Shown here one piece after another: positions 50,391-62,217 of a DNA stretch of 64,000 bases. The translations under genes were made by a program, and so were the position numbers. The DNA is from Paguma larvata (lineage: Eukaryota > Chordata > Mammalia > Carnivora > Viverridae). Positions within the stretch are counted from its first letter, which is position 1. Each line of letters begins with the position of its first letter. The notes beneath the pieces were generated by a model. The model had not been told where the DNA came from and ran no database searches. It was given only the letters and a program-made list of their open reading frames with translations. Location: positions 130,934,414 through 130,998,413 of the forward strand of contig CM057824.1 of NCBI GenBank assembly GCA_030068075.1, given 5' to 3'.

Positions 50391-51394
50391 AACGAATATT
50401 TATTATCTACCATGACATTATTAGAAAATTAATTTCAATGTAAATCATGAGGAGTAGACTATCCACATTTAAGCATATGAATAAATCATGGCACAGGCAA
50501 TTAATTTTAGGAAAATGAAATGTGATAAGTCATACCAAAATTCACTATAATAAATTCAAGCAAGTATCATATGTACTGATCAGAAGCATTCACTACTTAT
50601 ATTAATTCCAAACCTCAGGAAATTAGATGAATTTCCTTGCAATTAGTATGAACTTTTTATAAATAATAAGTAGGTATGTGATAAATATATGTATACATAA
50701 TTATAATAATACTGATACACTATTTTACATGGTGTTTTTACAGATGCTGTAAATTGGTATCTATTAGGTAAAATATACTAATGACCAGTGTTTTAAAAAA
50801 TTTTAAGTGCCTGTAATTTTAGAAAAAATGAAAAATAGAACATTATATTCATAATAAATAGAGTATTAAATTTTCAGGAAACATTTAATATCTCACATTT
50901 CTTCATATTTCACATTTCTTACTGTAAAATTTTTCATTGAAAAATGAAAATATATTTGATACCTATCCTTCTGACAGTGGGTCTGATAACCTATCCTTCT
51001 AATAAAAATATGAATTTATTGAGTTTCTCTAAGCTTGAAAAATAGAAAAGGTTCACCACAGGCAAGAGCTAAAATGTTAGAGGAAATATTTATTGAATAG
51101 TTCAATTTTCCTAATATTAAAATTTTGTCATAAATACATACCTAAAATTTGTTTCAGAAAGAGGTAGATTCCACTGAAATTGTAATGGAGATAGTAATAA
51201 TGTGAAGATTTCACATTTTCTCCATTAATTGATATGGTTTTCTGGTAAAGTCACCTTCTCATGGGCACTCTGAGGAGAGGTACTCTGCTGTAAGCTTTCA
51301 GGCAATACCTCCCACATCGGGGAGTGGGTGCTGCCATCCGGAAGGGCGTTTAGGTGTTCTACAGAAGCCATTCCAAGCTCCACTTGAGCAGACT

Positions 51395-51510
51395 TATGTG
51401 AAGACTAAGTGAGAAAATGAATTCAAAGCACCAGGACAGGTACTCAGTAAATACTGTCTAGCTGAGTACTCAGTAGTACTTAGTAAATACTGTCTAGCTA
51501 CTATTATGGC
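51395..51510 (-). repeat. MIR/L2-end remnant with internal 36-bp tandem duplication
   Basis: 'aagtgagaaaatgaattcaa' and 'ccaggacaggtactcagtaa' resemble the 'next to A-tail' end of antisense MIR/L2. A 23-bp segment at 51441-51463 recurs at 51477-51499 with one change. Confidence 0.55.
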
Positions 51511-51759
51511 CAAGCTGTAATACATATTAATAATTTATCTTTGAGTAAAAGTCAGTTTGTTAAATGCCTCTTTAGATATAATACGCAGATGTAGGAAAAA
51601 ATACTTAGGTCTAGACGTTGTGCACCAATGCATACTAAAATTTGACAATGGGATAATGACCTCATCTATTCTGGATACTATATTTCTTTTAAAGGATACA
51701 AAATTTCATTTGATCTTGCCACTTTTTTTTTTCTTCTAGCCTACATCCTTTTCACACAA

Positions 51760-52330
51760 ACTGTTTTTAAGTGAATTCTCCAGTCCTGTGCCCCACGATT
51801 GATTTTTATTTTAACCTCAGTCAGGACCCTGTACTTACCCCTGTTAAATCTCATCTTGTCCATTTGGGCTCATCTTTTTAACCTATTGAGAGACCCTGTC
51901 AAATCCAATATCTAGCCCTTTTTCCAGAATTGACTTAATTCAAAAATATCATAAAGTGTGGTCATCTGTATTTTCACCCAAGTCATGGAGAAGTCTATCA
52001 ACTCATTTTTGAGTCCTGCTTACAGGTTAACCTGGATCAACTGAATAGAATTCTGTATATATGGAATTATAGTCAATCTGCTTGCCCTTGTATTTGCATT
52101 ATTTTTATCCAGACCTTTGTTACATAAAACTTGAAAGCAGGTTAAAGTTCATTTGGAAACACACTTTCTTCAGCTGAATATAATGCCAAGTTTCTCTTAC
52201 ATCATCAGTTATATTATCTAGTCTGAAAAAGTCTACATGATGGTCCTTTCCCCCTCCCGCCCCAAACTATGAAGAAAACCTTTGTGTGTCTTCAGAAATT
52301 ATTTATGGCATCATCTTAATTTTCTAACTC
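51760..52330. mobile_element. Possible ancient CR1/L3-type LINE remnant
   Basis: 'ttaaatctcatcttgtccat' and 'tttcacccaagtcatgga' recall the CR1/L3 3'-region consensus. Very diverged. Confidence 0.35.
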
Positions 52331-52404
52331 CCACACTTCTCTAAAAATAAAGGAAATAGGATAGCTAGATCTTTTTTTCAAGGAGTCCATGATTGCATCA
52401 ATTT

Positions 52405-52860
52405 TTAATCATTTGTTAATTCGCTCACTCAACATATGTATAATGAGTTTCTAGTAAGTGTCAAGCACTGATGAGACCTTGGGAATCCGGAGATGAGTAA
52501 TATATGGCCCCTAGTCTTTACGTTTAAGTTAGAGTACAAAAGAAAAGCATTGCTGTAGAAGTGTAGGTTAGATGCTTGGGAACACAAAATGGAATTCTAT
52601 TCGAAATTTCTGGGGAAGGCTGCAAACAGGTGTCAACTGCTGAGTTAAGTCTGAAAGACTGAGTAGAAACAGGTCCAGTGAAAAGAAAGGGTGAGATAGA
52701 AAACATCAAAGTGACCGTACAAAGATGCCGTGCTGTGGAGTGGCATGGACTGTAGAGAAAGAGGGACCTGGAGGCTGTATTGTATGAGGGGAGCAGTGGT
52801 GGTGATGAAAATAGAAAAGTAAGGTCAAATTACAGAGCTCCTTTAAAACATCTGTCATGC
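52405..52860 (-). mobile_element. L2 LINE remnant, antisense
   Basis: 'ttaattcgctcactcaacat', 'aagtgtcaagcactgatgag' and 'gctgcaaacaggtgtcaact' follow the antisense L2 3' region. Confidence 0.5.
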
Positions 52861-53389
52861 TTACATTCTCCTAATCATGTATATAACAAGGGAAGTTTGG
52901 AGTTCTTCGGTCATGAAGCAGCATGATCCATTTATCTTGGTAGCATTATAGAGACTGATTTCAACATAGCATAGGATATGCAGCAATTGCCCACTTCCCT
53001 GTTTCTCTAAATAGCCCAAAATATGTAAGCGTGAACTCAAATATCTTAAAGTATTGTCCATTGTTCTAGAAAGGGGGAATATAGAATATGAATATTCTTT
53101 ATAGGTATGTACGTATACATGTGTGACTGCATATGTATATAACAGGCAGATGGATTGCTTTTCTTTTGTTCTGGTGAGTGTCAGTGTAAAAAAAATGTAA
53201 GCTTTTATTTCCATAGTAAAAATAATCCTAGTCTTAAGAAAATCATCTTGACCTCTCTGCACCCCCACCGTCCCTCAATAAATAAACTTCACAAAGAATC
53301 ACTTATATTTGCTGTACCTAATTATTTTCCTCTCACTCTTCCAGTCAGGTTTTTATCTCTACTTCTCTTATAAAACCTGCTATTATTAA

Positions 53390-55010
53390 GGTGTCTGTTG
53401 ACCTTCTCATGCTCAATCCAGTGGTGCATTCTCGATCCTCAGACTTCTCGTTCTAGAGGTAGAATATTACCCAGTTGACCACTTCTTTATCCTTGAAGAA
53501 TCTCTCCACTGCCAAGCATAGCTAGCATGTCACCATAATTTTCTGGTTTTCCTTCTTCCTCATTGGGCTCTGCTTGGTCTCTTTTGCTAGTTGTCACAAA
53601 TCACTTTGACCTTTTAAAAGTCACTGTCCCTCAGTTTTTGGATAGCTTTTTGTCTTTTAAAAACTCATATCCTTTATATGCTAAATTCTTACGAATTTAA
53701 ATACCACCTGTACTCTGTAACTCATATATATATGTATATGTATATATATTTAGCTTGGATCTTTTCCCTGAATGCTATGCTTTTATATCTCACTGTTTAA
53801 TTCCCTCTCCTCTTAAATGTTCGATAGGTGATGCAAATGTCCAGATGTCCAGATATCCAAAGCCAGACTCCTATATTCTCCCCTACATATCTTCCTGTAG
53901 CATTCTTTCTGTCTCAGCAAACGGCAACTGTCTCTTTCCAGTTGCTTGGACCAAGAAATATACAGTCATCTTTCAGTCTACTTAGGCCCAACACCTTAAG
54001 AAGTCTTATTGATTCTACTGACAAGTTATTTCCAGAGTCTCATTGCTCTCATGAAATAAGACTCTGCATTCTAGGTTTTTTTGTTTTTGTTTTTTAGAGA
54101 CAGAGAGAGCATGTGAGTGGGGGAGAGGGGAGAGGAAGAAAGAGAGAGAATGTTAAGCAGGGTCCACACTCAGCACAGACCCTGACATGGGGCTCAATCC
54201 TATTACTCTGGGGATCATGACCTAAGTCAAAAATCAAGGGTCAGTTACTTAACTGACTGAACCACCCAGGTGCCCCTCTAGTTGTTTTTTATTTGTTTGG
54301 TTAATTGGTTTGCTTTTGCTTTTAATATAGATCATTGCATACATTCCAAAACTTGCCTTCCTGCTTTGGCTTATGCCTGCCTAGAGTATAGTTTAAATTA
54401 AAAAATCAAGGGGACTTATTATTTAAAGGCAAAAACCAAGCAAGCAAAAAAACACATAATTCTCTTCTGCTGAAAGCATTTCAGTGCCTTAATATTTTGT
54501 CCAAGGGTGAAGCCATAGTGATTATGAAGGCCCATCAGGCTTTACGAAGTATCTTCCTACCGTGTTCCCATTGGCCTCCTCTGACTTTTGTCTCCATTCC
54601 CCACCTTAGTCATGCCCCTCTGCACAGATGGTCCCTCTTATTTAAAATCCCAAAGCTTGTCTCATCTTTATGCTTACTATTTTATCTTCCTAGCATTTTC
54701 ATGAGCTGTGCTTTTTCTCCGTTAAGTCCTTGGTTAAATATTACTTTTTTTAGCAAAGATATTCTTGTTCACCTAATTTGAAACTATAATACTCCAACTC
54801 TCATGCCCATCCCCACCAACCCTCTTGCTTACCTGCTTAATTGTTGACCACAGTAATTATAATAAAAATTAATATATATAATTACTTTTATGTAATTACA
54901 ATGTAACCACCATAAGAGTAGTGATTGCTGTCTCAATTCTACCGCAGTGATAGACAACTGCCTGGCTTATAGTAAGTTTACATGAACTATTGAATGCATC
55001 AGAGATTTAT
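53390..55010 (+). mobile_element. L2 LINE, sense, interrupted by a CAN-SINE
   Basis: Two sense L2 segments (about 53390-54069 and 54292-55010) flank the SINE at 54070-54291. The first has the L2 3'-side coding/UTR text ('tctgtctcagcaaacggca'). The second has 'ccattggcctcctctgactt' and ends with 'actgcctggcttatagtaag', 'tgaactattgaatgc'. The open frames are fragments by chance. A TA/TG array lies at 53722-53750. Confidence 0.55.
54070..54291 (-). mobile_element. CAN-SINE, antisense, inserted in the L2
   Basis: T-rich tail, 'gagacagagagagcatgtga', 'gcagggtccacactcagcac', 'ggggatcatgacctaagtca' and head 'actgaaccacccaggtgcc' ending at 54276. Imperfect flanks are 'tctaggttttttt' and 'tctagttgttttt'. 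Confidence 0.9.
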
Positions 55011-55252
55011 TATGTTTTATTTAATTTGCTTATTGGTCATAGTTGAAATGCCCAATTAATAATGGGAGACGGGAGTCCCTGCCTTGTGGAGAAACGTCAG
55101 CATTTAGGTATTATGGAGGGAAATAATTTCCACTCATACCTCAGGAGTAAATGAGCACTTCAATGGAGAATATTAGAGGTAAAAATGATATAATTAGGGA
55201 GAGATCCCTGGGTTACCTAAGCTTAATTGTTAGACTTAAAAGTATAGGAATA

Positions 55253-55455
55253 GGGGCGCCTGGGTGGCTCAGTCGGTTAAGCATCCAACTTCGGCTCAGG
55301 TCATGATCTCACGGTTCGTGGGTTCGAGCCCCGCGTCGGGCTCTGTACTGACAGCCTGGAGCCTGCTTTGGATTCTGTGCCTCCTTCTCTGCCTCAGCCC
55401 CTCCATCACTTTCTCTATCTCTGTCTCTCTAAAATGAATAAATGTTATTTTTTTA
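55253..55455 (+). mobile_element. CAN-SINE (SINEC_Fc), sense, best-preserved copy
   Basis: Intact tRNA-Lys-like head 'ggggcgcctgggtggctcag' with an A-box-like 'tggctcagtcgg' and an exact B-box 'ggttcgagccc' at 55321-55331. The body 'cgcgtcgggctctgtactga', TC-rich part and 'aaaatgaataaatg' tail follow. CpGs are retained, which suggests a young insertion. I could not fix a clean target duplication. Confidence 0.93.
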
Positions 55456-55689
55456 ATTGTAGAAACAAATAAAATGAAAAATAATTATTCAGAGAGTTAA
55501 TATAACCACTGTACTAAGAAAATTTTAAACATAGGTGATATAATTGGATGAAAAGATTAGTAAAATAATGATTTGGAGAAAACGAGATAGGCAGTGAAAT
55601 AAGAGGAAATGGATAGGGTTTCAGATGTGTTGCAGATTTGCTATGGTGTTAAATTAAGTTTACAACTGAAGTAGGAAAAATATACACAT

Positions 55690-56350
55690 ACTCTTATTGG
55701 GAAAAGGGTGGCCAGTCGGAGCAGAAGCAGACGGAACCCATCACAGCATAGTCCCTGACGGGCATGCTTCGAGACTAATACTGAATATTACACAGACTTG
55801 CTAAATCCAGGAAGGCCAATCCTTTATGTGACAACTCCCTTAATACTTAGGAGTTTTATCCGATGACAACTGATGTAGAAACCAATCAGAAAGAAACTTG
55901 CTGTTGAGAGTTGGGTGGTTCTAGGACCATTGGGAAGGCAGAGGAAAGGGAAGATGAGAGAGCCACCAGGGTTCTGGCTTTAAGGTCGCAAGTGAGCGAA
56001 GTGAAGTTCAGGGGTCGAGGCTGCAACCGCTAACCAGAGGTCAGGAAGCACTACTGCCAAGCTACCGCTGCGCTGCGTTCACAGCCATCACGCACCAGAA
56101 ACTGCACAGACAGGCTGTGGGGCAGGGAGTCTGGCTTCTGCCAACATTCACATCTGCATGTCCCTTGTCCAGATACACCTCCTCAGAAAAGCGGGAATGG
56201 CATTGACACCCCCTCAGCATTCTAAATCGCTTACTCGTGCATCTCATTCTGGGAAAGGAGGAGCTGACCTTCCATTCCTTGCGGTAGAGGACAGTAGCTT
56301 AGATGATAGAAATGGATGTGGTGTGCCAATAGAAAATGTCTAAGATACTT
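55690..56350. other. Unclassified stretch, richer in GC and CpG than its surroundings
   Basis: CpG-containing text such as 'aagctaccgctgcgctgcgt' and 'aatcgcttactcgtgcatct' stands out in an AT-rich intron. It could be an old LTR or a conserved regulatory element. Open frames of 61 codons lie on both strands with no recognisable domain. I do not call a gene or a formal CpG island. Confidence 0.3.
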
Positions 56351-57114
56351 CTGTTATCTAGATGTAAAGCATATTTCTGGCCAAATATTCGCTGGAGTAC
56401 TTCCACTTAAGGGAAGGTTGACAAACATCAGACTCTTCCAATTGATCTAAGTTTAGCAATACCACATCCTCATCTGTGGGCAAAGAGCTGAGTCAGTGAC
56501 TCTGAACCATACCTTAGTCACCAGCTTCCCAGCATTCGAGGAAACCAAATTCCCAGAAGCAAAGATGTCAGGGCAGAAATTAACCTGTTGAGACAGAGTG
56601 ACAGGGCAGCAAAATAAGAGTTTATTGCCTGAAGAGAGAGCAGGACTGAAGAAAATTTGTCATGTGGGAGATCTTTATAGTTCATGGTAACAAGTCATGA
56701 GAAAGACTAAAAATACAAAAGAGAAGAAGAGGGGAGAGAAGAGCTATCTGGTGATGCAGTGTTCTGGAGAAGAGAAAAGTTATAGAAATTCCCTTCAGAA
56801 ATGGAGTGTTTGGTTTTTGAAAAGAGAAGGGAAGCCTTCCAGTATAGCTTCATCCCAGAAGTGAAAGGGTGCAGTTTGAGTGAATTTGTTTGATTACTTC
56901 TGTTTTCTCTCTGTTGAGGTCTATTTATGTTTGCTGATACTTGTGGATGCAGTAGAGGAAGAGGGTGTGAAGAGCTAAAACACAGCCGCATGTACACACA
57001 CAAGCTTGCGTACACAACTAATGCTTGTTGTTGTTGCTGTCTTCAACATACTATATCTCAGTTTATCCTGAATCCTGAGGAAATGCTTTTTGTAATTCCA
57101 GGGTTCTTCTCACT

Positions 57115-57334
57115 TTAGAAACGTTTCTCTTTTTTTAAGTATTTATTTATTTATTTATTTTGGACAGAGAGAGCACAAGTAAGGGAGGGGAAGAGAGAGA
57201 GAGGGAGACAGAGAATTCAAACCAGGCTCCAGGCTCTGAGCTGTCAGCACAGAGCCTGACATGGTGCTCAAACCCACGTCAGACATTTTAACCGACTGAG
57301 CCACCCATGTGCCCCTAGCGTTAGAAATGTTTCT
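57115..57334 (-). mobile_element. CAN-SINE, antisense, 14-bp target duplication
   Basis: 'agtatttatttatttattta', GA-rich part, 'caggctccaggctctgagct' and head 'actgagccacccatgtgcc'. Flanks are 'ttagaaacgtttct' (57115-57128) and 'ttagaaatgtttct' (57321-57334). Confidence 0.94.
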
Positions 57335-57550
57335 AAAACATTTACTCACCCAAGATTTCCTATGTGCTCACATTACATTCATGAGCTCCCTTCTTTTGCT
57401 TCTGCATGAATGTCTTTGGACATCTATTTTCAGAAGTTTGCTTTGTAGCCTATAGCTTCACTTTGGTCTGCTTTTCTGTTAGACAGAGGAACATAGTCCA
57501 TGATGTATTATTTTGAATCTGTTTTCAAACATCTATGTAATACCATATTA

Positions 57551-58318
57551 CTGTGATCTTTTTTTAAATAATTTATTGTCAAATTGGTTCCCATACAACA
57601 CCCAGTGTTCATCCCAACAAGTCCCCTCCTCAGTGTCTGTCACTCTCTCTCCCATCTCCCATGTCCCCCTCAACCCTCAGTTTGTTCTTAGTATTTAAGA
57701 GTCTCTTGTGTTTTGTCTCTCTCCCTCTCTGTGGTTTTTTTTCCTTCCCCTCTTCCCCTCTCCTCCTCTCCTCTGGTTTTCTGTTAAGCCTCACAAAGCC
57801 CACTGATGCGTGGATACATATGACATCTGTCTTTCTCTGCCTGATTTATTTCACTCAGCATAATACCCTCCAGTTCCATCCATGTTGCCACACATGGCCA
57901 GATTTCATTCTGTCTCGTTGCTGCTTAGTATTCCATTGTATATATACACATCTTCTTTATCCATTCATCAGTTGATGGACATTTAGTTTCTTTCCATGAT
58001 TTGGCTATTGTCAAAAGTGCTGCTATGAACATTGGGGTACACATGCCCCTATGCATCAGCACTCCTGTATCTCTTGGGTAGATTCCTAGCAGTGCTATTG
58101 CTGGGTCATAGGGTAGTTCGATTTTCATTTTTTTGATGAACTTCCACACAGTTCTCCAGAGTGACTGCACCAGTTTGCATTCCCACCAACAGTGTAGGAG
58201 GGTACCTGTTTCTCCACATCCTCGCCAGCATCTATAGTTTCCTAATTTGTTCATTTTAGCCACTCTGGCTGGTGTGATGTGGTATCTCAGTGTGGTTTGA
58301 TCTGTGATCTTTTTTTAA
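57551..58318 (-). mobile_element. 5'-truncated carnivore L1, antisense, exact 17-bp target duplication
   Basis: Flanked by 'ctgtgatctttttttaa' at 57551-57567 and 58302-58318. Read on the minus strand it has the ORF2 C-terminal coding part from about 58300: an open stretch from 58263 to 57925 with [19 protein letters not shown], the L1 ORF2 zinc-knuckle-like Cys motif, then [13 protein letters not shown] and PMFIAALLTIAKSWK. The 3' UTR and A-tail follow to 57568. Reverse transcriptase and endonuclease parts are missing, so it cannot move by itself. It inserted near-intact in frame and is fairly young. Confidence 0.93.
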
Positions 58319-58604
58319 TAAGGTGCCATGTTCTTCCACTTCACTTACTGGTTCCTCATTATTTATATCCGCTTTTGTTTTATCAGAATTAAAGTCAGAG
58401 AAGCATACTTTTCCACTGCTTCTCGATCTTTTACAAGAGAGAATAATCACCAAGGCCAACTTTTTTAGAAGTTTTTGCTTTTATACTTTGACCAAACTAT
58501 GGCTTTAGGCATATGCATAATATCAAAAAGTTTATCAACATTAAGTATATGCTGACGGCCCTTTTTAAGAAAGAATAAGGGAAAATAGTTTTTGTGAATT
58601 TACA

Positions 58605-58770
58605 GTGATTTATATGCAGCAACGTATCCTCACTACAGCAACTTCAGTGTTGGCATTATCACCTTTTTGTTTATGAGGAAACTAAGAGCCAATACATTTA
58701 ATTTGAGAAGGATCACCTAGCTACTCCTGCAACAATCTGCTAACGATTGTTTCTGTCCTACTCCTAGATT
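58605..58770 (+). mobile_element. Possible MIR fragment
   Basis: 'gttggcattatcaccttttt' and 'gtttatgaggaaactaagag' look like the sense MIR core. Confidence 0.45.
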
Positions 58771-58929
58771 GTGGCACCAATTCTTTGCTGTTACACACAG
58801 TCCACATTTATAAGCTGAACCTCAGTGTTAGATCTATTACCTTCCATTTAACTAAAATATTGATAGGTGTCAGTGGATACACAGTAATGTAACAGAAGGG
58901 GATGGTTATGAGGCAGAGATAACAAAATT

Positions 58930-59165
58930 ACAATGACTAACATTTACTCAGTGCTTAGTGTATCTCAGGTTCTGTTCTGTGATACACATTACTCGATACT
59001 TATAGCAACCTTAGCAGTAGGTGTTATTCTAATCTCCATTTTAGAAAGAAAAATACTGATGGTTGCAAAGACAAGAGTTGTCCAAGATTGCAGCTGAACA
59101 AGGTAGCAAAGCCAAACTTTGGATCCATAGATTCTGATGATATATATCCAGGCTCTTCCTCCAAC
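58930..59165 (+). mobile_element. MIR SINE
   Basis: 'actaacatttactcagtgct', 'cagttctgttctgtgat'-like text (58967-58983), 'gttattctaatctccatttt' and 'ccaagattgcagctgaacaa' are the MIR core in sense order. Confidence 0.7.
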
Positions 59166-59439
59166 TCTATCTGTATTGGTTCTAGTAGAGGTGAAAGGAA
59201 AGAATAAAGAAAGAAACACATGTTTGTACACCGGTGGGTAGCATTTATTAATTATTGATATGGAGGGTGCTAAGAAGTAGTTTAGAAAAATATGCTAACG
59301 ATGGAATCTTTGGGTATGGAATTCAAGATCCACAAGCCCCCTTTGAAACATTGGACTGTGTTTAATAGACTTCTACAATATGGTCCTCTGTTTGCATAGA
59401 GCCAGTGAGGTTAGGTAATTCAGAATAGTGAAAGCCAGA

Positions 59440-59800
59440 CTGAAAGGTCTAAACTTCATGTTATAAAGAGGAGGAAGCTTCTGAATACCCTGCTCAGGGA
59501 AGTGACATTATTAGAGTGATGCTTTAGAAAGATTGATTTTGCACTTACACACCATATGGATTGAAATTTGGTGGGATGTCCAATAGAAAAGGAAGCCAAG
59601 ATCCACTAACGGTATTGCAGGCAGAGGCAGATGTAGGACTTGGGCTTAACAGTGGAAACAGGAAGGAGGAGATGAACACAAAAATTATGATGTGGGAATG
59701 ATGGAAATAACTTTGTGACTTATCGTGATGTATATAAGAGATAAACTCAAGGATGAATGTGATTAAAAAACAATTAAGAAGGTGAAGAATTTAGAGATAT
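59440..59800 (-). mobile_element. Possible L2 remnant, antisense
   Basis: 'gaagtgacattattagagtg' and 'gctttagaaagattgatttt' with 'tgcaggcagaggcagatgta' resemble the antisense L2 interior. Weak match. Confidence 0.35.
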
Positions 59801-59934
59801 TGGTTCTCGTCACATTAGGCCCTATTCACTTGAATATGTTCTGTTCCTTTTTTGCTGTTTTTAATTAATGAAATGTTTAATTCATCATATATTTTCTGGG
59901 GACTGAGTATATTCCGGACCCTTGAATCACTGAG

Positions 59935-60120
59935 TGTATATATACATATATACATATAGACCCATATATATGTACATATACATGTATGCATGTATGTATG
60001 TATATGTGCATATGTTATACATATATGTGTATGTATATATATACACACACATATGAGTAAAGGGTCCAGAATATATATATATATATATATATATATCATA
60101 TATATATATATATATATATG
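59935..60120. repeat. Compound TATA/TATG/CA microsatellite, about 185 bp
   Basis: Long alternating purine-pyrimidine region with (TA)n, (CATA)n, (TATG)n and (CA)n units. It explains the tyrosine/isoleucine-rich open frames on the minus strand. Confidence 0.93.
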
Positions 60121-60556
60121 CGAGCATGTATAAATATAAAATAATTTGGTAGTCTGTGAGTGGATGTATAAAATCAGAATATAAAAGAAAAAATTTTAGG
60201 AAGATACTAGACATAAGCCATGTTTTTCCTTTAGTCAGGTAACAGAAGAAAGAGGTCAACAAAAAATAAATACAAATAAAAACTCGGAGTAAGAGTCAAC
60301 AGGTCTGAAAATAGACTATCTGGCTAGAAAAAAATACCCACCGGCTCAAGGTTTTGTAGTGGTACCTTTATGCTAAGTAAAAAAAAAAAAACCTCTATGT
60401 ATCTGTAGTTGTATCATGTCAAGTGCACAGCTCAACCGATAGTGCATGTCTCTGTGGTCAGAGTAAGAACCAAGAACCATGTCCATTCCAAATGTGTGGT
60501 CAAAGGTGGAGCCCTATAGGTATCACATCCCTCCCTCCCTCCCTATCTCAGAACCT

Positions 60557-60781
60557 AGTACCTTTCTTTTTTTATTTTTTTTAAGTTTATTTATTTGCGG
60601 TGGGGGAGGGAAGGGAAGAGAGAGAGAGAGAGAGGGAATCCCGAACAGACTTAGCACTGTCAAAGTAGAACCCGATGTGGGGTTTGAGATCACAAACCAT
60701 GAGATCATGACCTGAGCTGAAATCAAGAGTCAGGCACTTAACCAGCTAAACCACCCAGGCACCCCAGTATATTTCTTTTTT
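60557..60781 (-). mobile_element. CAN-SINE, antisense
   Basis: 'taagtttatttatttgcgg', GA-rich part, 'accatgagatcatgacctga' and head 'gctaaaccacccaggcacc' ending at 60765. Flanks are 'agtacctttctttttt' (60557) and 'agtatatttctttttt' (60766), with two mismatches. Confidence 0.92.
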
Positions 60782-60900
60782 AAATGTATCCTTAAACTGA
60801 AGATTATAATTGCCATTATGTCCAATTTAGGCCTAGTTGACATCAGAGAGTCATGTGCATGGGGTGAAGAATTGGCAGTTATAAACAATCAATGCATTGG

Positions 60901-60941
60901 GGTGTGTGCGTGTGTGTGCGTGTGTGTGTGTGTGTGTGTGC
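60901..60941. repeat. (GT)n microsatellite
   Basis: About 20 GT units with two GC interruptions. Confidence 0.95.
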
Positions 60942-61578
60942 ATGTTTCTTTTCTGCAAACTTTAGGTAAACTTACTGATGAAAAGAATCTACAGTTATAA
61001 TCTAGAGATTAAAGAAACATGAAACTATGATAACGTTTATGTATAGTGACTTTTCATAGATTATTTAGATAATTTACAATTTTTATTTCCAGATAAGATT
61101 TTAATAGCAATATGATTTTGGGAGGCATCACTATTCTACATATTTATTTCCAAACCTTAGAGTTCTTCCATAATACACTTAAAATAGAATCTCCAAATAA
61201 TTTACAGTTACTGATTAGAGCTGAAATGTACATTGTTGCATTTCTCTGCAAAATTCACATCCAAAAGGTCAAAAACCCGACCTTCTGGCTCTGGCCCAAT
61301 ACCATTTATAAGTCATATTTTTATGTGATCTACAGTACTCTCCTTCGGCTTCAGCAAATAAGGGACACTTGACTTTTGACAGTCATTAGAGGTTTTTATA
61401 TGAATGTTCGATTGTATCAGAATAAGAATTTGCATTTACTGTGTTATTTTCAATCACATTTTTTTGTTTTTATATGATAAAATGATATATTTAATTATAT
61501 ATTTTATAATGTACATATATTTCTAAGTAAATTATATGTAAATTTCAAATTTTATGAGTATTTCAAATGTGATTTTGA

Positions 61579-61692
61579 AAAGAAAGAGAGATAGGGGTTC
61601 CCGACTGGCAGTCAGTACAGCATGTGATCTTGACCGTGGGATCTTTGGTTTGAGCCCCACTTGGGTGTAGAGATTACTTTATAAAAAATGAA
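61579..61692 (+). mobile_element. Older CAN-SINE, short form
   Basis: Degraded head, then 'ttggtttgagccccacttgg' and 'gtgtagagattactttataa' with an A-rich tail. No TC-rich part. An older carnivore subfamily like the copy at 37.5 kb. Confidence 0.75.
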
Positions 61693-62217
61693 AAAAGAAG
61701 AAAGATAAATTGGGAGACATAGACAGAGATTCCTTCAATGTTAAATGTGCCTCTAATTCTTCATGTTTCTGCAGAAGTTTCATTAATTTCCTCAGTGAGA
61801 CTTTTTTCTCCCTTATTTTCTCCTGTTGCTTCTTTAGCATTTTTGATAATTGTTTATAAAGGTTTTATATGGTGGAAAATGAAGTAAAGTTTCCTTCAGA
61901 ATACTTTATTGAGCTTTAAATAATGTGAGTAATGGATTGATACAAAAACACATACAAGAAAGATTTTATAACTGTTTTTTTTAAAATACAGAGATTACCA
62001 CTTAAATATTTCAAATAAAGGTTTATTTTAGTTAAATAATACATAAATGAAACTAAAACAGTCTGCAGTTTTATTTAGTTCATAATGACTTATGATCTAA
62101 ACTTAATACTTTCCCAAAATTATTAATATAATTTTAATGAACAAGAAGAAAATAATCTCATATTTTCACAAAAGATAATTATTTATACTAATAATTCAGT
62201 AAAATCTGTTTCATCAT

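Noticed and set aside
52861..53268. 135-codon minus-strand frame
   Set aside because: No recognisable domain, no splice or promoter support, and AT-rich intronic composition.
55253..55335. Possible tRNA-Lys gene
   Set aside because: The tRNA-like sequence is the head of a SINE with body and A-tail, so it is not a functional tRNA gene.
57925..58263. 113-codon minus-strand frame with a Cys-rich motif
   Set aside because: It is the C-terminal remnant of L1 ORF2 in a truncated element, not a host gene.
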